Assembly (NCBI GenBank): GCA_023313575.1
Contig: JAJTTP010000005.1
Location: forward strand, 1,736,001 to 1,800,000
Length of the DNA stretch: 64,000 nucleotides
Direction: 5' to 3'
Source of the DNA: Eutypella sp. D-1
Lineage: Eukaryota > Ascomycota > Sordariomycetes > Xylariales > Diatrypaceae
How positions within the stretch are numbered: position 1 is the first letter of the stretch; each line of letters begins with the position of its first letter. Of the stretch, positions 24,310-36,082 are shown piece after piece. Position numbers and translations under genes: made by a program. The notes below the pieces were generated by a model. That model did not search any database. It was not told the DNA's origin and worked only from the letters and a program-made list of their open reading frames with translations.

Positions 24310-24772
24310 TAGCCTGGTCGCCGGACTCGGCGCCCGTGGTGGTCTTCTCTGTATTCTCGGCGTTTTGGGTCTTGTCCGTTTGCTCCGTCTTTTTCGTCTT
24401 GTCTGCCTTAGGCCTCCCTTCTGCCCCCCCTGATTGCGTACTCTGCTTTGGCTGGTTTTGATATATTCGGGATGATTGGTGTAATTTTCGTAATTGTATG
24501 GCAGCTATGGCTTCTGGAAGGAAAGGCGACCGGAGGGAAGGGAGAGCGGGGGAGGAAAAAGGTTGGGAGAGATACGGAACATCGCCGGCGTCGGCGGCGT
24601 AAGTGTGATTGCGATTGTGATTGCGATTGTAACTGTGGGAGGTGTGGCTCCATAATAACCTCCGGTATGCCGGACTTCTGCTATACAAATGCGCCGCAGT
24701 ATTCGCCGAGGGCGGCACTCTTAAAAATGTCGACGGAGCCGGACTCCTCGCGACATGTCGCAAGGAACTCAT
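22924..24772 (-). CDS. TIM44: Mitochondrial import inner membrane translocase subunit Tim44
   Basis: Peripheral matrix-side component that tethers mtHsp70 to the TIM23 channel for protein import. Two exons, 24772-23697 and 23599-22924, intron 97 bases (GTATGT donor, TTAG acceptor), 583 residues. The N-terminus is basic, Ser/Arg-rich and lacks acids, a mitochondrial presequence. A ten-glutamine run and a Lys/Glu-rich linker follow, then PWQVFMETMSSEFKASKEWNESTKQL, the conserved start of the Hsp70-binding region. The C-terminal Tim44 domain (roughly 400-580) shows FFAENETAMVIKRFRAMDPNF and ILDIRHVDILKARMLDPGE, both strongly characteristic. Transcribed divergently from the mitoribosomal protein gene at its 5' side. 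Confidence 0.96.
24281..24307. repeat. (CTG/CAG)9 repeat, coding
   Basis: Nine perfect CTG units on the plus strand, read as CAG on the minus strand, encoding most of the poly-glutamine run of Tim44. Confidence 0.95.
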
Positions 24773-25628
24773 ACCGGGCGACTAGGATATTTGGGGCGAC
24801 AACCTCCCGGAGAAGAAAAGAAAAAAAACTAGAGGTCAAAGCCGAGGGGTAGGAACGTGAGTGAGGAGGGGGAGGGGGGTGAGAGTTGAATAGGTACGGA
24901 GCGCAAACACGGACGGGGAAGAGACGACTCAGATATAGTTAAATGGGTCGAGAGCATAAAAAAAGAGAAAGGTTAAAATAAACCGAATAGTTAGTTTACT
25001 ACAACCAGGGTATCTTGGGAAGCCCGTGAGAATTTCTCTTCCTCTTTTTGGGGGTGAGTTTTGCGGCTTCTCTCCAGGGTTGCTGCTAATACAAATGCTA
25101 CTGCTGCTGCTATCGGAGGCGAAAGTTATCGGCCATTGCGAAAGATAAAAAAAAAAAAAATCAGAGAGGGTACGGAGCTAAATCTTTTCTATCATCAGCC
25201 CCTCGTTAGCTGTATAAGGTACAATGGCTATAATACGGCAACACGCAGTAAAATAGGTACCTCCCGAAATCTATACCGAGCTAAGCAGCTGCCTATAGGC
25301 AAGTATGTAGGTATCCGAACAACCCTCATCCTTTCGGACAATTGCATGAATGCGACTTTGCGACCAGTAATTTTTTCTTATATAGAGAGAAAAGGCCAAA
25401 CTCAATTCCTCGATAAGCGCATTGTATATACTTAGGGCAGATAATTGGTTGAAGCTAACCCAATTTTGATCATTATACCCACCTTAAAGAAAGTACCTAC
25501 CAAACCAGTTATCCAAAATTTCGAGATCGGAGGAGACTGACACAGAGAGAGAGAGAGAGAAGAGGGCAAGTGACGACCATAAAAGGAGAAAAAAAAAGGA
25601 AAAATATAAACAAGCACATGCCTCGACG
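24773..25628. promoter_or_regulatory. Divergent promoter region between TIM44 and uS11m
   Basis: 856 bases between the start codons of two divergently transcribed genes for mitochondrial proteins. It must contain both promoters and leaders. A CT/GA-rich tract precedes the uS11m start (25541-25560). No specific factor site was identified with confidence. Confidence 0.6.
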
Positions 25629-25858
25629 ATGAGCCGACCCTCAAGTCGCCTCCTGGCGACCGCCACCTCCCGAATCCCTTCTTCCTCCTCCTGCAGGTGT
25701 TCCCACACACTCCTCCGTCCCGCAACGACGACAACGAGGACGACGACGACCGGTCGCCACCAAAACAGCAGCCGCCGGGCCTTTTCGCAGACATGCGCCC
25801 GTCCCGACTGGGATAGCCTGCTCTCGCGGCTAAGGAAGTCCGAGGACCAGCAGCGGCC

Positions 25859-25891
<33 letters not shown>

Positions 25892-26513
25892 GCAGCCGAT
25901 GGGCCCGCCGCGGCCCGCGGGCGGCATGATGGACGTCTCGCGCATCCTGACGGAGAAGCTCGTGGGGCGGGGACAGGGCCGGTCGCCATACCAACAATCG
26001 CAGGGCGGGCAGCAGCAACAGCTTTCGCAGGAGATCCTGTCCGGGTCGTCGTACTCGCGGACGTACCTCTCGGAGCTGGGGCTAGGCGGGGAGTCGGACG
26101 ACACCAGCGGTAAGGCGCCGGAGGACCTGGGACCCGTGAACGAGCCGTTCCACTTCCACGTGTACTCGCACAAGCACAACTGCCACATCACGGTGACGAA
26201 GCCGAACCGCGGCGCGATCCTGAGCATGTCGACGGGCAACATCGGGTTCCGCAAGAGCAAGCGCGGCAGCTACGACGCCGCCTACCAGCTCACCGCCTAC
26301 GTCATGGACAAGCTTAACCAGGGCGGCTGGCACAAGATCATCCGCCGCATGGAGGTCGTCCTCCGCGGCTTCGGCTCCGGCCGCGAGGCCGCCACTAAGG
26401 TCCTCCTCGGCGCCGAGGGCAAGATGATCCGCCATACCATCGTCAAGGTCTCCGACGCTACCCGCCTCAAGTTCGGCGGTACCCGTAGCCCGAACCCCAG
26501 GAGGTTGGGTTAG
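25629..26513 (+). CDS. MRPS18: Mitochondrial small-subunit ribosomal protein uS11m
   Basis: Component of the mitoribosomal small-subunit platform near the mRNA exit site. Single exon, 294 residues. The first ~55 residues are rich in Ser, Thr and Arg without acids and end in a likely cleavage region (RRAFSQTCA), a mitochondrial targeting sequence. A polyglutamine run follows (CAG/CAA codons, 25860-25895), then a linker. The C-terminal ~130 residues match the uS11 fold: HFHVYSHKHNCHITVTKPN, a conserved SMSTGNIGFRKSKRGSYDAA strand-loop and RGFGSGREAATKVLLG, ending in RSPNPRRLG with the basic tail normal for uS11. Yeast name is by family analogy. Codon use is strongly GC-ending. Confidence 0.95.
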
Positions 26514-27377
26514 GCGGAGCGAGAGAGGGAGAGAGACAAGGCGGCAGAGAGGAGGGGGGATATCCTGTGGTGGTATGTATGGTGTGCTATGGTATGGCAT
26601 AGTATTCTGGGCAGGGCGGCGATATGGGTACGGTACGGCACAGTACGGCGTTGTGCTCGGTGGTTATCCACGGGTTTGACTTTTACTAAGATCAAAAGTG
26701 TATATACACCGTTGTTCCCGAGAAGGGGGTAAGGAGAGGGAAAAAAACGGAGATACTTAAGGGAGGGAGAGCAGGATGAGGGTAGGGTACGCAAAGAGTG
26801 TGGTGTGTGTGTGTGTGTGTGTGTGCATGTACAAATTCACGGACAATCCTTGACCGGATGTGTACGATAGATATGCCCATCTCGACATGTTTTCAATAAG
26901 ACGACGAAAAAAACAAATCCTCGTACACGAGAATCATAAATAAGACAAAAATAAAAGATCCCGTTCAAAACATTGTCGAGAAAGAGTTTCCCATCATTTC
27001 GTGTCTGAGGTGCTCACGCTTTCAACCCTGAAGAGAGTTGCTGCTACATACATAAGTCTCAACAGCTCCGCCGCTGCCCTCCCTTCAGCCCTCTCTTGCC
27101 CCGATAGGTTTTGGGGGGGTGGGGGAATCATAATCATCCATCCGGTTACCAAAAAGCAATCATATTCCAGCCAAACGCCCAGATAAGGTAGCCCGACCCC
27201 AACATAACACAACATAACCCGACCCGACCCAACCGAAACCTAACCCATGTTGAATTCGAGCCAGAGGGCTACCGCCGACGCCATTGTAATGCAGATTGTT
27301 TCTCACGTCCCATCCCATCTCATTCGTTCTCGTTTCATCCGGACGTGATCCATACCCATATTTCTTCTCACATCGCG
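26514..27377. other. Convergent intergenic region
   Basis: About 860 bases between the 3' ends of uS11m and the DeSI-like gene. Contains a GT dinucleotide tract and repeated CCCGACCC/ACATAAC stretches near 27190-27230. No further gene seen. Confidence 0.6.
26803..26825. repeat. (GT)n microsatellite
   Basis: A perfect GT dinucleotide tract of 23 bases in the 3' flank of the uS11m gene. Confidence 0.95.
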
Positions 27378-28268
27378 TCATTCAGCAGGCGCCCTCTCCG
27401 AGGCGGGGAGGGCCCGCCCGCTGGAGTCTCTCGTCGCGCGCTTGCCCTTCCCCTTAGGGCGAGTCCCCCTCCGGCGCTCATGTTCTAGCATTCCCGTCTG
27501 CTCCGAATCCTCATGTATATCGTCATCATCATCATCATCGTCGTCGTGGTTTTCGGAATCATCTTCGTCGTCTTCGTGCTCGCCATGACGGTCGTCACTC
27601 AGCAGCTCGCCATCGACGCCCTCGTGATCGGGGGGCTCGATCCAGTCGCGGGGCACGACGCAGGGGAGGGCGACGCCGATGCTGGCGGCGCGGTTGAGCC
27701 AGGTGGGGCCGGGCCGGCCGGTCAGCTTCTGGCAGAGGTGGGAGGTGAAGTGGTTGCAGTTGCGGGTGAGCAGGTTGTAAGCGGGGCCTTGGAACTCGTC
27801 GGAACAGTGGCGCACGATGGCGTCGATCTCGGCCTGCGTCGCGAAGGTGAAGCCCTGCAGGATCTCGGTCCGGAAGGACCCGCCCGGCGGTTCCGTGCGC
27901 GGCCGCGTCCAGTATACTCCCGTCACCCCGCGCCTGTCGTGCCCGCCATATGCGTACTCCTTCCCGTTGATCACGACGCCCGAGTGCAAGAGAGAGGCGC
28001 CTACTGTCCAGAGGACTGAGTTGACGCGGCCGGGCTATATGCGGAGAGCTGGTTAGGACGAACGCTGTCGATAGAATTTTGGTGTTTGGGGGCCGACGCA
28101 AGAATCCTAGATGAAGCGATCCCGAAACTCAAATGCTGGCGGTTGCGCAGAACTAGAACTTACAGGTAAAAGGTCATAGACGTTGATAACGATCTCTGTC
28201 CGGGAGAGCGAGAGTGTCGATCGGTGGGACGACGATCTCGATGGCCTGGAAGGCTTCTTGGTTGACAT
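27378..28268 (-). CDS. DeSI/PPPDE-family cysteine isopeptidase
   Basis: Predicted deSUMOylating or deubiquitinating thiol peptidase of the PPPDE family. Two exons, 28268-28164 and 28034-27378, 129-base intron in phase 0, 253 residues. The PPPDE domain starts at INVYDLLP at the end of exon 1 and continues PGRVNSVLWTVGASLLHSGV, where the histidine of LHSGV is the predicted catalytic base. The catalytic cysteine is in NLLTRNCNHFT, the second hallmark. After the domain (about 165 residues) the C-terminal tail has a long aspartate run and a basic end (KGKGKR). Which modifier it removes cannot be judged from sequence. Divergent from OLA1. Confidence 0.92.
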
Positions 28269-29905
28269 AGTGGAAAGAGGGGGGGAAAAAAGAGAGAGAG
28301 ATAAACTCGGTAGTGACAAGGGTCTCGACCTCGTTGGATCTGATGGTCAGTGGGTTTTGGGGGTTGGGTTTGGGTGATAAAGTGCCGAGGTTGGCAAGGA
28401 AATGCCTATGCCCAAAAAAGCAGATATGGATAAGTTCTTAGAAATATGTATACACTGCTGGAAGCTATGACCGCCGAATACATGTAACTATAGAAAAAGA
28501 AGAAACTATACAGTCGGGTTTACTGATACGGATGCATTCGGATATGTATGATAATGTGAGATAGTTGATTGGTGGTGGAACACGGAGTGAGTAGTGAGTG
28601 AGTACTTCTGACCCAAGACAGTTCGACTATCATCAAGTTGTTGTTGAGATGGGATTGGACATGTAGGGAAGAGGAATGGTTTTTTGTGTTTGTTTGGAAC
28701 CAACTTGTTGCAACAAATTATGTTGTATGGTTGTTGAGAGAGGATGAATGAAAGTTCTTCTTTTCGACTGCGATTCAGGCTTGTCGGATCAGGTTGGAGA
28801 TTCCCTGCCTTGCATACGTACTTTGAGCTGAATGCGGGACAAGGAACGTTCCGGGGCTGTTATCAATCCCCGGGCTATCCATGGATGGTTGTAGCTACAT
28901 ATGTACTTAGGTAGTTAGGCGGAATGCTACCCCCCAAGCAGGCAGTAGCCGAGTTAGCAGGTGCTAGCTGGCTGGCTGGCTGGTTACGTAGTTGGAGGCT
29001 TGGACACTCAGGGCTACGTAATAAGGCTTGATCTCCCGTCCTTGTGGATGGTGGGGTAAGATAGATTACCCAAGATTCAAGTGGTTGAGTGGTTCAACTT
29101 TGCCGAGTGGTCCTTGCCCAGGTGACTGGGTGACTTGGTGTTTGGGGGGAAACTATCTGATTAGGTAAGTGAGATATCGGTCTAACAAATGACCGATCTC
29201 CGTCTGGGTAGTTCCGGACCAGCAATACCTAGGTACCTAAGTACTATGTAGATACCCTACAACCCACCTTGTGAAGCCCCGGATAGTTCATTTCTGGCCC
29301 CACAGCTTCAGCGGACCCCCGACCTTGTCCACCAGGTTAACAAAGCAATTTTTTTTTCTTCACACACTTGAAGTCTCTTCTCAACTTTGAAGTTTCTTTT
29401 CTCTCAAGCTCGTTGTGTAGCAAGTAGCAACACAACCTTGGAATTTCTCCAAGGGACGATTTTTAAAAGAATCACGTCCAGCCCATCACAGATCACCACA
29501 ATTACAGAAATCTCACACACGGAAAGAGTGTTGTCCAATCAGAAGATTATCTATCTTCTTTTCCTCCCTCCCTTCCTAATCCCCCCCTCCTCTCCATTTC
29601 ACTGTAATCAAAAACTGGCTTGACCCGGTTTTTGAGGCTGGTTTTCAGCCAAAATCACAAAAATCACGTCCTCTCTTCTCCATTCGTCCAAATCCCCCTT
29701 CACTTCTCTCCCCCGCCTCTTTTCACCTACCGCAGCTAGTTCTGCCTTTCTTATTCCCTATTCCTACCACAACTACAGCTACCCCGCCATTGCGCTTAGA
29801 CGCATCGCTGTCACCACCACCACTACCACCACCACCACTAATACAACTTTCCTCCATATCACAACCCGCAACTACGCAACCCCCAAACGCGGCGGTAGTA
29901 AGAAG
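28269..29905. promoter_or_regulatory. Divergent promoter region between the DeSI-like gene and OLA1
   Basis: About 1.6 kb between two start codons. The OLA1-proximal 350 bases are pyrimidine-rich (CT-rich from about 29540 to 29740), as often seen in strongly expressed fungal genes, with a CCACCACCAC-type repeat just before the start. GGCT repeats near 28967-28984 and TAGGTA-type motifs near 28900 and 29228 lie in the middle. No gene seen. Confidence 0.55.
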
Positions 29906-31416
29906 ATGCCTCCCAAAAAGGCCGCCGTTGAAGAGAAGGTCCTCTTGGGTCGTCCCGGCAACAACCTGAAGAGTGGTATCGTCGGTCTCGCCAACGTCGG
30001 CAAGTCCACGTTGTTCCAGGCCATCACCAAGTGCCATCTCGGAAACCCTGCCGTAGGTTCACCGGTCGTCGCCTTCGCGTTACGCTCAGCAGGCTGACCA
30101 TCAATTATTCTTGAAAGAACTTCCCCTACGCTACTATCGACCCCGAGGAGTCTCGTGTCATTGTCCCTGACGAGCGCTATGACTGGCTCTGCGAGAAGTA
30201 CAAGCCCAAGTCGCGCGTGCCCGCCCATTTAACCGTCTACGACATTGCTGGTCTGACCAGAGGTGCGTCTACCGGTGCTGGTCTCGGAAACGCCTTCTTA
30301 TCACACATCCGCGCTGTCGATGCCATCTTCCAGGTCGTTCGGTGTTTCGACGATGCTGAGATCATTCACGTCGAGGGTGACGTCAACCCCGTCCGTGATC
30401 TGGACATCATCGCCGAGGAGCTGCGATTGAAGGATATCGAGTTCGTCGAGAAGGCCCTGGAGAACTCCAAGAAGAAGACCCGGTTAGGTGGTCAGAGTCT
30501 GGAGTTGAAGAGGGCTAAGGAGGACGAGGCCACCATAGAAAAGGTGCTCGCGTGGCTGAAAGACGGCAAGGATGTCCGGAAGGGCAACTGGTCTCCGAAG
30601 GAGGTAAGAGGATACTTTTTTTTCTTTCTTTCTCGCTATCTTCACATCCTGACCACACACACCAATTGCTGCTTTCTATGATGACAAAGGGCCATAGCGC
30701 CTGAACTAATCCCAGCTCTTCGAACGCCTCACCTAAAACAACGCTCGAGGTCGTACTGAGATAAAAACCACGCTCTGACAAAAGCACAATTTCTTCCCCC
30801 TTTCATTCTCTTGTCTTCGGAAATGCATTCTATGGGTTCCAGATGGACTAACGATTTCCGATAGGTCGAGGTTATCAACACGCTCTTCCTCCTGTCAGCG
30901 AAGCCGGTAGTATACCTGGTGAACCTGTCGGAGAAGGACTATACGCGCAAGAAGAACAAGCACTTGGCCAAGATCGCCGAGTGGATGAAGGAGCACGCGG
31001 CAGGCGACCCGATCCTACCCATCTCGGTGGCGTTCGAGGAGCGGCTGACGGGCTTCGAGACGGAGGAGGCGGCGGCCGAGGAGTGCAAGAACATCGGGAT
31101 CGAGTCGGCGCTGCCCAAGATCATCACCACGATGCGCAAGGCGCTGCACCTGCGCAGCTTCTTCACCGTGGGGCCCGATGAGGTCCGGCAGTGGACCATC
31201 CGCGAGGGCACCAAGGCGCCCCAGGCCGCCGGGGTCATCCACACCGACTTCGAGAAGACCTTCATCCAGGCCATCGTGTACAACTACAACGTCCTCAAGG
31301 AGCTCGGCGACGAGTCCGAGGTCAAGGCCAAGGGCAAGGTCATGACCAAGGGCAAGGACTACGTCGTCGACGACGGCGATATCCTGCTCATCAAGGCCGG
31401 CGCCGCCAAGGGCTGA
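29906..31416 (+). CDS. OLA1: Obg-like ATPase 1
   Basis: Conserved P-loop ATPase of the Obg/YchF group, cytosolic and ribosome-associated, implicated in translation and stress control. Three exons, 29906-30052, 30118-30603 and 30865-31416, introns of 65 and 261 bases, both phase 0; 394 residues, exactly the usual size. Walker A is GLANVGKST (about residue 28), the switch II motif is [10 protein letters not shown], and the base-specificity motif is NLSE instead of NKxD, the change that makes this family prefer ATP. A coiled-coil insert ([11 protein letters not shown] onward) and a C-terminal TGS domain (from [19 protein letters not shown]) follow. The first intron interrupts the switch I region before [11 protein letters not shown]. 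Confidence 0.97.
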
Positions 31417-32274
31417 GGAGCTAATGTCATACATAAATACCCTACTATCGTGACACCGATATATATATGCGCTCGCCTGGGCTCGGGGTCGATATAGCTA
31501 ACATATCCGCCTTGCCGCCGTGAGGCTTGAGTCCCATCTTAATAGTGAGATGGTGAAATGAATAAAGAAATAAAGAAAAAAGTTGATGAAGACTTGAATA
31601 TTAAGCGCTTGTCCACCGACCTCCTTATGATCATACCTATATTTGCTGCGTACAAATGATAACCTTGCGCTGGAATGCCGACGGGCTTTTGAGTGCCCGT
31701 TATTGCACTCGAATAGAAAACGATGACCTGGCTGTGGTCCCAATAGCGCCCGACTTTCGCAGCGAAATCCTCATTTTCAATCACCTGCTAGTGACATTCG
31801 AACGGGCCTTTCTGCTGTTTGTTTTTCGGGACCTTATTTGGTAGACCTAATTTATATCCTAGAATGAACCTTATGACATGGGTATATACATCTATTTTTC
31901 TCAATTATAAGGGGGAGACGACCACATATGGCGAGGTTTAGGACCGTTTACAGCTTTTTTTATTCTCTCGCTATCTATCCCAGATTGGAACATAGCCAGA
32001 CACTTCTTCTTTCTCAACTCTGCTTCCATTTCCACATCCAACGACCTGCTCTGGTGGTTCAATGCCAGCCTGTTCCTATTTGCCCTGCTAGGAGCTACCA
32101 GCACGTTAGATAGCCCAGCATCTCCCTAATAGTGACAAGGAGTTGGCATTGTTCCATGTAGATATTCATCCGCAGGCTCGGATGCATGTAGGGCATCTTC
32201 TAGAAACCTCGATGGCGCTGCCGAGGCCTTGTTCCATAGAATTCTGCCCACTGGGTGACCATAACACAGCGGCT
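31417..32274. other. Convergent intergenic region
   Basis: About 860 bases between the 3' ends of OLA1 and the prolyl-tRNA synthetase gene. No gene or structured element recognised. Confidence 0.6.
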
Positions 32275-35066
32275 CTAGTAGCTGCGGCCGAACATGGTCC
32301 AGGACTTCGCGAGCTTGCCGCACTCAGGGTTCAGACATTTCGTCTCGCCCACAACAAGGCCCTCGGGCTAAGAAGCGAAATGACGATCAGTGTCTGACTG
32401 CAACGGGATTAAGCTCATGCGGCTGTGGGGGACTTACCTGCTCAAAGGGGATGCACAAGCTCTTCATGCCCATGCTGGGGAGCTGCCTGCCGTCGGGGCC
32501 AAGTTCTTGGTGCGCGTCACTTTTTGTCATTTCCTTCAACCGGTCTTCGCATGCCACCTCCTCGCAGAAGGGGATGATAACCAAGTTACGTGAGTCCAAA
32601 GCCGGGATGACCTTCTCCCATTCCGTCAGCTGTAGACGGTGGGTCCTGAAAGACTCATCGGCTTTGTTGTACAGATCCTTTTGAATTGTATCAAGTAGGA
32701 TGGGAACTTGTGTAGTAAGCTCGTTAAGTGGAATGGTGCCCTTCTCTCCCGTGTCACGGCGAGCATAGCTGACGACGGAGTTTGCGGCGTCCTTGGGCCC
32801 AAACTCGAGGCGCAAAGGGACACCCTTCATTTCCCAGTCGGCAAACTTGAAACCAGGAGTACTGATTGCTTGGTTAGCAGTTCCGTGACGATGATGGGCG
32901 CCCGAAGTTTACTTACTAGCCCTCCCGGTCATCAATGTCCGCGCGGACCTTCGCAGACTTCAGGGATGAGTATACTTCATCAACCTTCTTCATATGCGCA
33001 TCCTTATCTTCAGCCGACATCTTGGCAGTGATGCCAACTGGGATGATGATCGCTTGAACCTTAGATACGCGTGGAGGGAGGACAAGACCCTTATCGTCAC
33101 CGTGCAACATCACCATGACACCAATAACACGGGTAGATAGACCCCTATTTTGGTACCAGCCATTAATGAGAATTCCCAATTAAAAAGGGAAATACCTAAG
33201 TAGCGATTTCATAAGTGGTAAAGGTAGTGGAAATGTGGAAATAAAAGGACATACCAGGAGTTCTGCCAAACGTGGATCTTGTCACCCTTCTTCTCAGGAT
33301 CCTCAACTGTAATGTCAAACATCTTGCTGAAGTTCTGACCCAGCGCACTGAGATACCACGTTAGCTGGCGTTTTCCCCAATCCCGTGGGCTGTGGTGTGT
33401 ATTCTTACTGGGATGTGGCTCCCTGAATACCACGACCATTCGTCGGAATGTAGGCCTCGCAGGTCGATGTCCAATATCCACCCGCAAACTTCTCAGCCTC
33501 CGTCTTCCTGTTAAACGAGAATGTGGTTAGTGTGAAGGAGTTCAATATACGACATCATAATAAAGTGCAATCTAAATATGAGTGATCTAGTCCTTTACTT
33601 ACTTTCCACGAACTACAGGTACTGCCAGGAGTTGCTGTCCGGAGATTAGAGACGGTTTCATTTGAAGATACGATAAGTCTTTACCTCATAGACGCCAGCG
33701 TAGAGGTCCAGGATCTCGAGAACCTCCTTCTCAGCAAGCTTCTCCGTGAGATGGGCCCTAGCTATGGTTTAGCCATAAAAGTCAAAGATATGGTCTGGGT
33801 GACGCACGTGTGACCTTCCTGCCAGAGGAACTCTCTCGCTCGCAAGAAAGGGGTCGTTTGCTTCGCTTCCCATCGGACCTAGTGTATCGAGTGGCGGTAT
33901 TAATATATGAAAGTTGCCTACTTCGAGAACCTCCCGGTTGCTTACGACGCTGTTCCACTGGTTGAGCCGGAAAGGCAAGTCTCGGTGCGATCGAATCCAC
34001 TTTGAGTAGTAGGGATACCTAGACGTGTTTATTAGCGGGGCATGTCGGTATTTCATAGAAGCAACATACATAACTGCTTCCGACGTAGGGCGGACGGCAA
34101 CGGGAACCTGTATTCGAGGTTGCGTCAATAGATAGATCCTTGTCCGTCTCTCGGGGGGGAAGGGGGGTGGGTTCTTGGCTGACCTCTAAATCCTTGTCTC
34201 CTCTTAAAACGGAGTGAGTATTAGCTTTATCACATAACTGTCGGACGAGGGATGACCTACGCCTTGGTCACCCATGCCAATTCCTGCGAATACTTGTTAG
34301 CTATGGGTATGGTGATAGTCAAATGAGAAAACCTACCGGAGCGAAACCCTCGACGTGCTCCCTATGAACGAGAAATCAGCAAGCCATTCATTGCGAATTG
34401 TGTTTAGGCCATTGCGGCCTCAGCTGTCGGGCAGCGACGGACATACTTCTCCTATCCAAAAGTTAGCTTGAATCGAATTTGAAGAGTGTAGTGGATGCCA
34501 TCACTGACTTTTTCCAGTGACTTGGCAGACAGGAACATGGGAAAGCTCGTCTCGTCTACGCCCATATCCTGAATTCTCTCTTGAAACCACGCGCGAATGA
34601 CGTTCCAGATGTACATGGAAGCAGCTATACATGCCTCCTATTAGCCTGCTAGTATATATCGTTTTCGCGTAATGGGCGCTCACGTCGAAGGATATAGAAG
34701 CCGGAGATCTATTGGGCATAAATAAGTTAGAATATCTGTACTAAATATTGAATCCTCTGACAATGGCCAGTGTTCCGCCCAACAACGCAACACGGAAGGG
34801 GAGTCTAATTACGGCTCTCTCACCTCATGATAATAATCCACGAGCTCGGCCTTGGTCACGAGCTCCTGATACCACTGGGGGAAATTAGCCTCCTTGGAGA
34901 CGGTGATTCCGTTGGCCTCCTTCGAGTCGCCGCCTTTCTTGGCACCTCCGCCGACTATGGGAAGAGCAGCAGCCTTAGCGGCCTTCTCTGCCTTGGAAGC
35001 AGCCATCTTGGCCTGCTTCTCGGCCTTCTTGAGGGCGCTCTTGGACTGTTCCTGTGCGTCCGCCAT
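32275..35066 (-). CDS. Cytosolic prolyl-tRNA synthetase, 17 exons
   Basis: Class II synthetase charging tRNA-Pro. I place seventeen exons: 35066-34824, 34708-34684, 34624-34509, 34451-34447, 34361-34337, 34283-34261, 34202-34184, 34107-34070, 34018-33946, 33878-33808, 33757-33685, 33634-33603, 33507-33409, 33347-33255, 33144-32917, 32861-32438 and 32367-32275; all phases agree and total 559 residues. Motif 1 region reads [14 protein letters not shown]; motif 2 spans [15 protein letters not shown] to NSVVRWEAK and [14 protein letters not shown]; motif 3 includes [20 protein letters not shown]. The C-terminal anticodon-binding domain ([12 protein letters not shown]) and the archaeal/eukaryotic-type zinc-type tail ending FGRSY follow. 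The N-terminus has a Lys/Ala-rich helix. Exon 4 is only five bases; it restores the conserved [15 protein letters not shown]. Confidence 0.93.
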
Positions 35067-36082
35067 GACGAGAGTCGTGTGCGTGTCCGAGTGTGAATTT
35101 CGGGTTCTAGTTAAAAGTTCAGGTTCAGGTTCGTGTTTGGATTCAGACTTGTTTTTTGATCGTCCTCTCGAAGGGAAGAAGATCGCTCGTTTTAAGGGGA
35201 ATCTGGCGAAACTGGAGAAATTCGTCGACGCGTGCCCTAAAGGAGGTCAAGGACTTCGGCAGTCTCGACGTCTTCCCGATGATTTATTTCTAAGGAGTGG
35301 CGGGGGCGGGGTGGGTTTGTTAGGTACCTAGATAAGTGTGTTAGGTAATTATACCTACTGGTAGGTAGTATAGCAGTGGAACTTTATTGTTTGCACCAAA
35401 CGAGGCACTGATTAAATTGGGCAGCTGATTGGAAGCATACTTAAGTTACCCACGATATTGTATGTACTTACTGTGACTGATAAGCCCACTTACATACATA
35501 CCTAGTATGTATGTACATAAACTCTTCAGATTTATCGCGATAGGTACGGCAGTGACTCAACTTTAGGCCTGGATAAGCTTGCCTGGTCTTGGCTTCCAAG
35601 GTTGATAAGGAAAGATAGGGTAAGTGCTAGAGTTACAGGGGTACATTGGTAGGGGGCAGTTAGGGATAAGGAAAAACGCCGGCATTTCTACTCAGGACTA
35701 TCATTTGGTAGCCAATCATATTGCATGCTTCCCTCTCAAATTCCCTTCTTTAGACGTGCTCCTCTTTTTGTATCATTAGGGCCCTCCCGAGGTCGCTGGC
35801 AGTTACAGGTTGAGATAACTAGTAGAGATGGAAGTTAAGTTCTCGTGAGTATACTAAGACCTTCTATAATGTCAACATGCAAAGTGAGCCAGCACTCTGG
35901 AATCAATCAGAGAGCGATGTAATCCGTAGGTCTGAAATCATCACGGTACAACGAGGTCGGCTTTGGAAATGGCAATTTCAATATCAGTAGATGGAGAAGT
36001 TAAGCTCATAAATCTCGTCAAATCCCACTACCCGCATCGGCGCATATTTCAGCACAGTTCTCCTGAAAAGTTTCATGTTTGC
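35067..36082. other. Intergenic, promoter of the prolyl-tRNA synthetase gene
   Basis: About 1 kb holding the synthetase promoter and the 3' flank of the NIF3-like gene. Dense TAGGTA-type motifs at 35320-35370 and 35490-35515. No gene seen. Confidence 0.6.
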
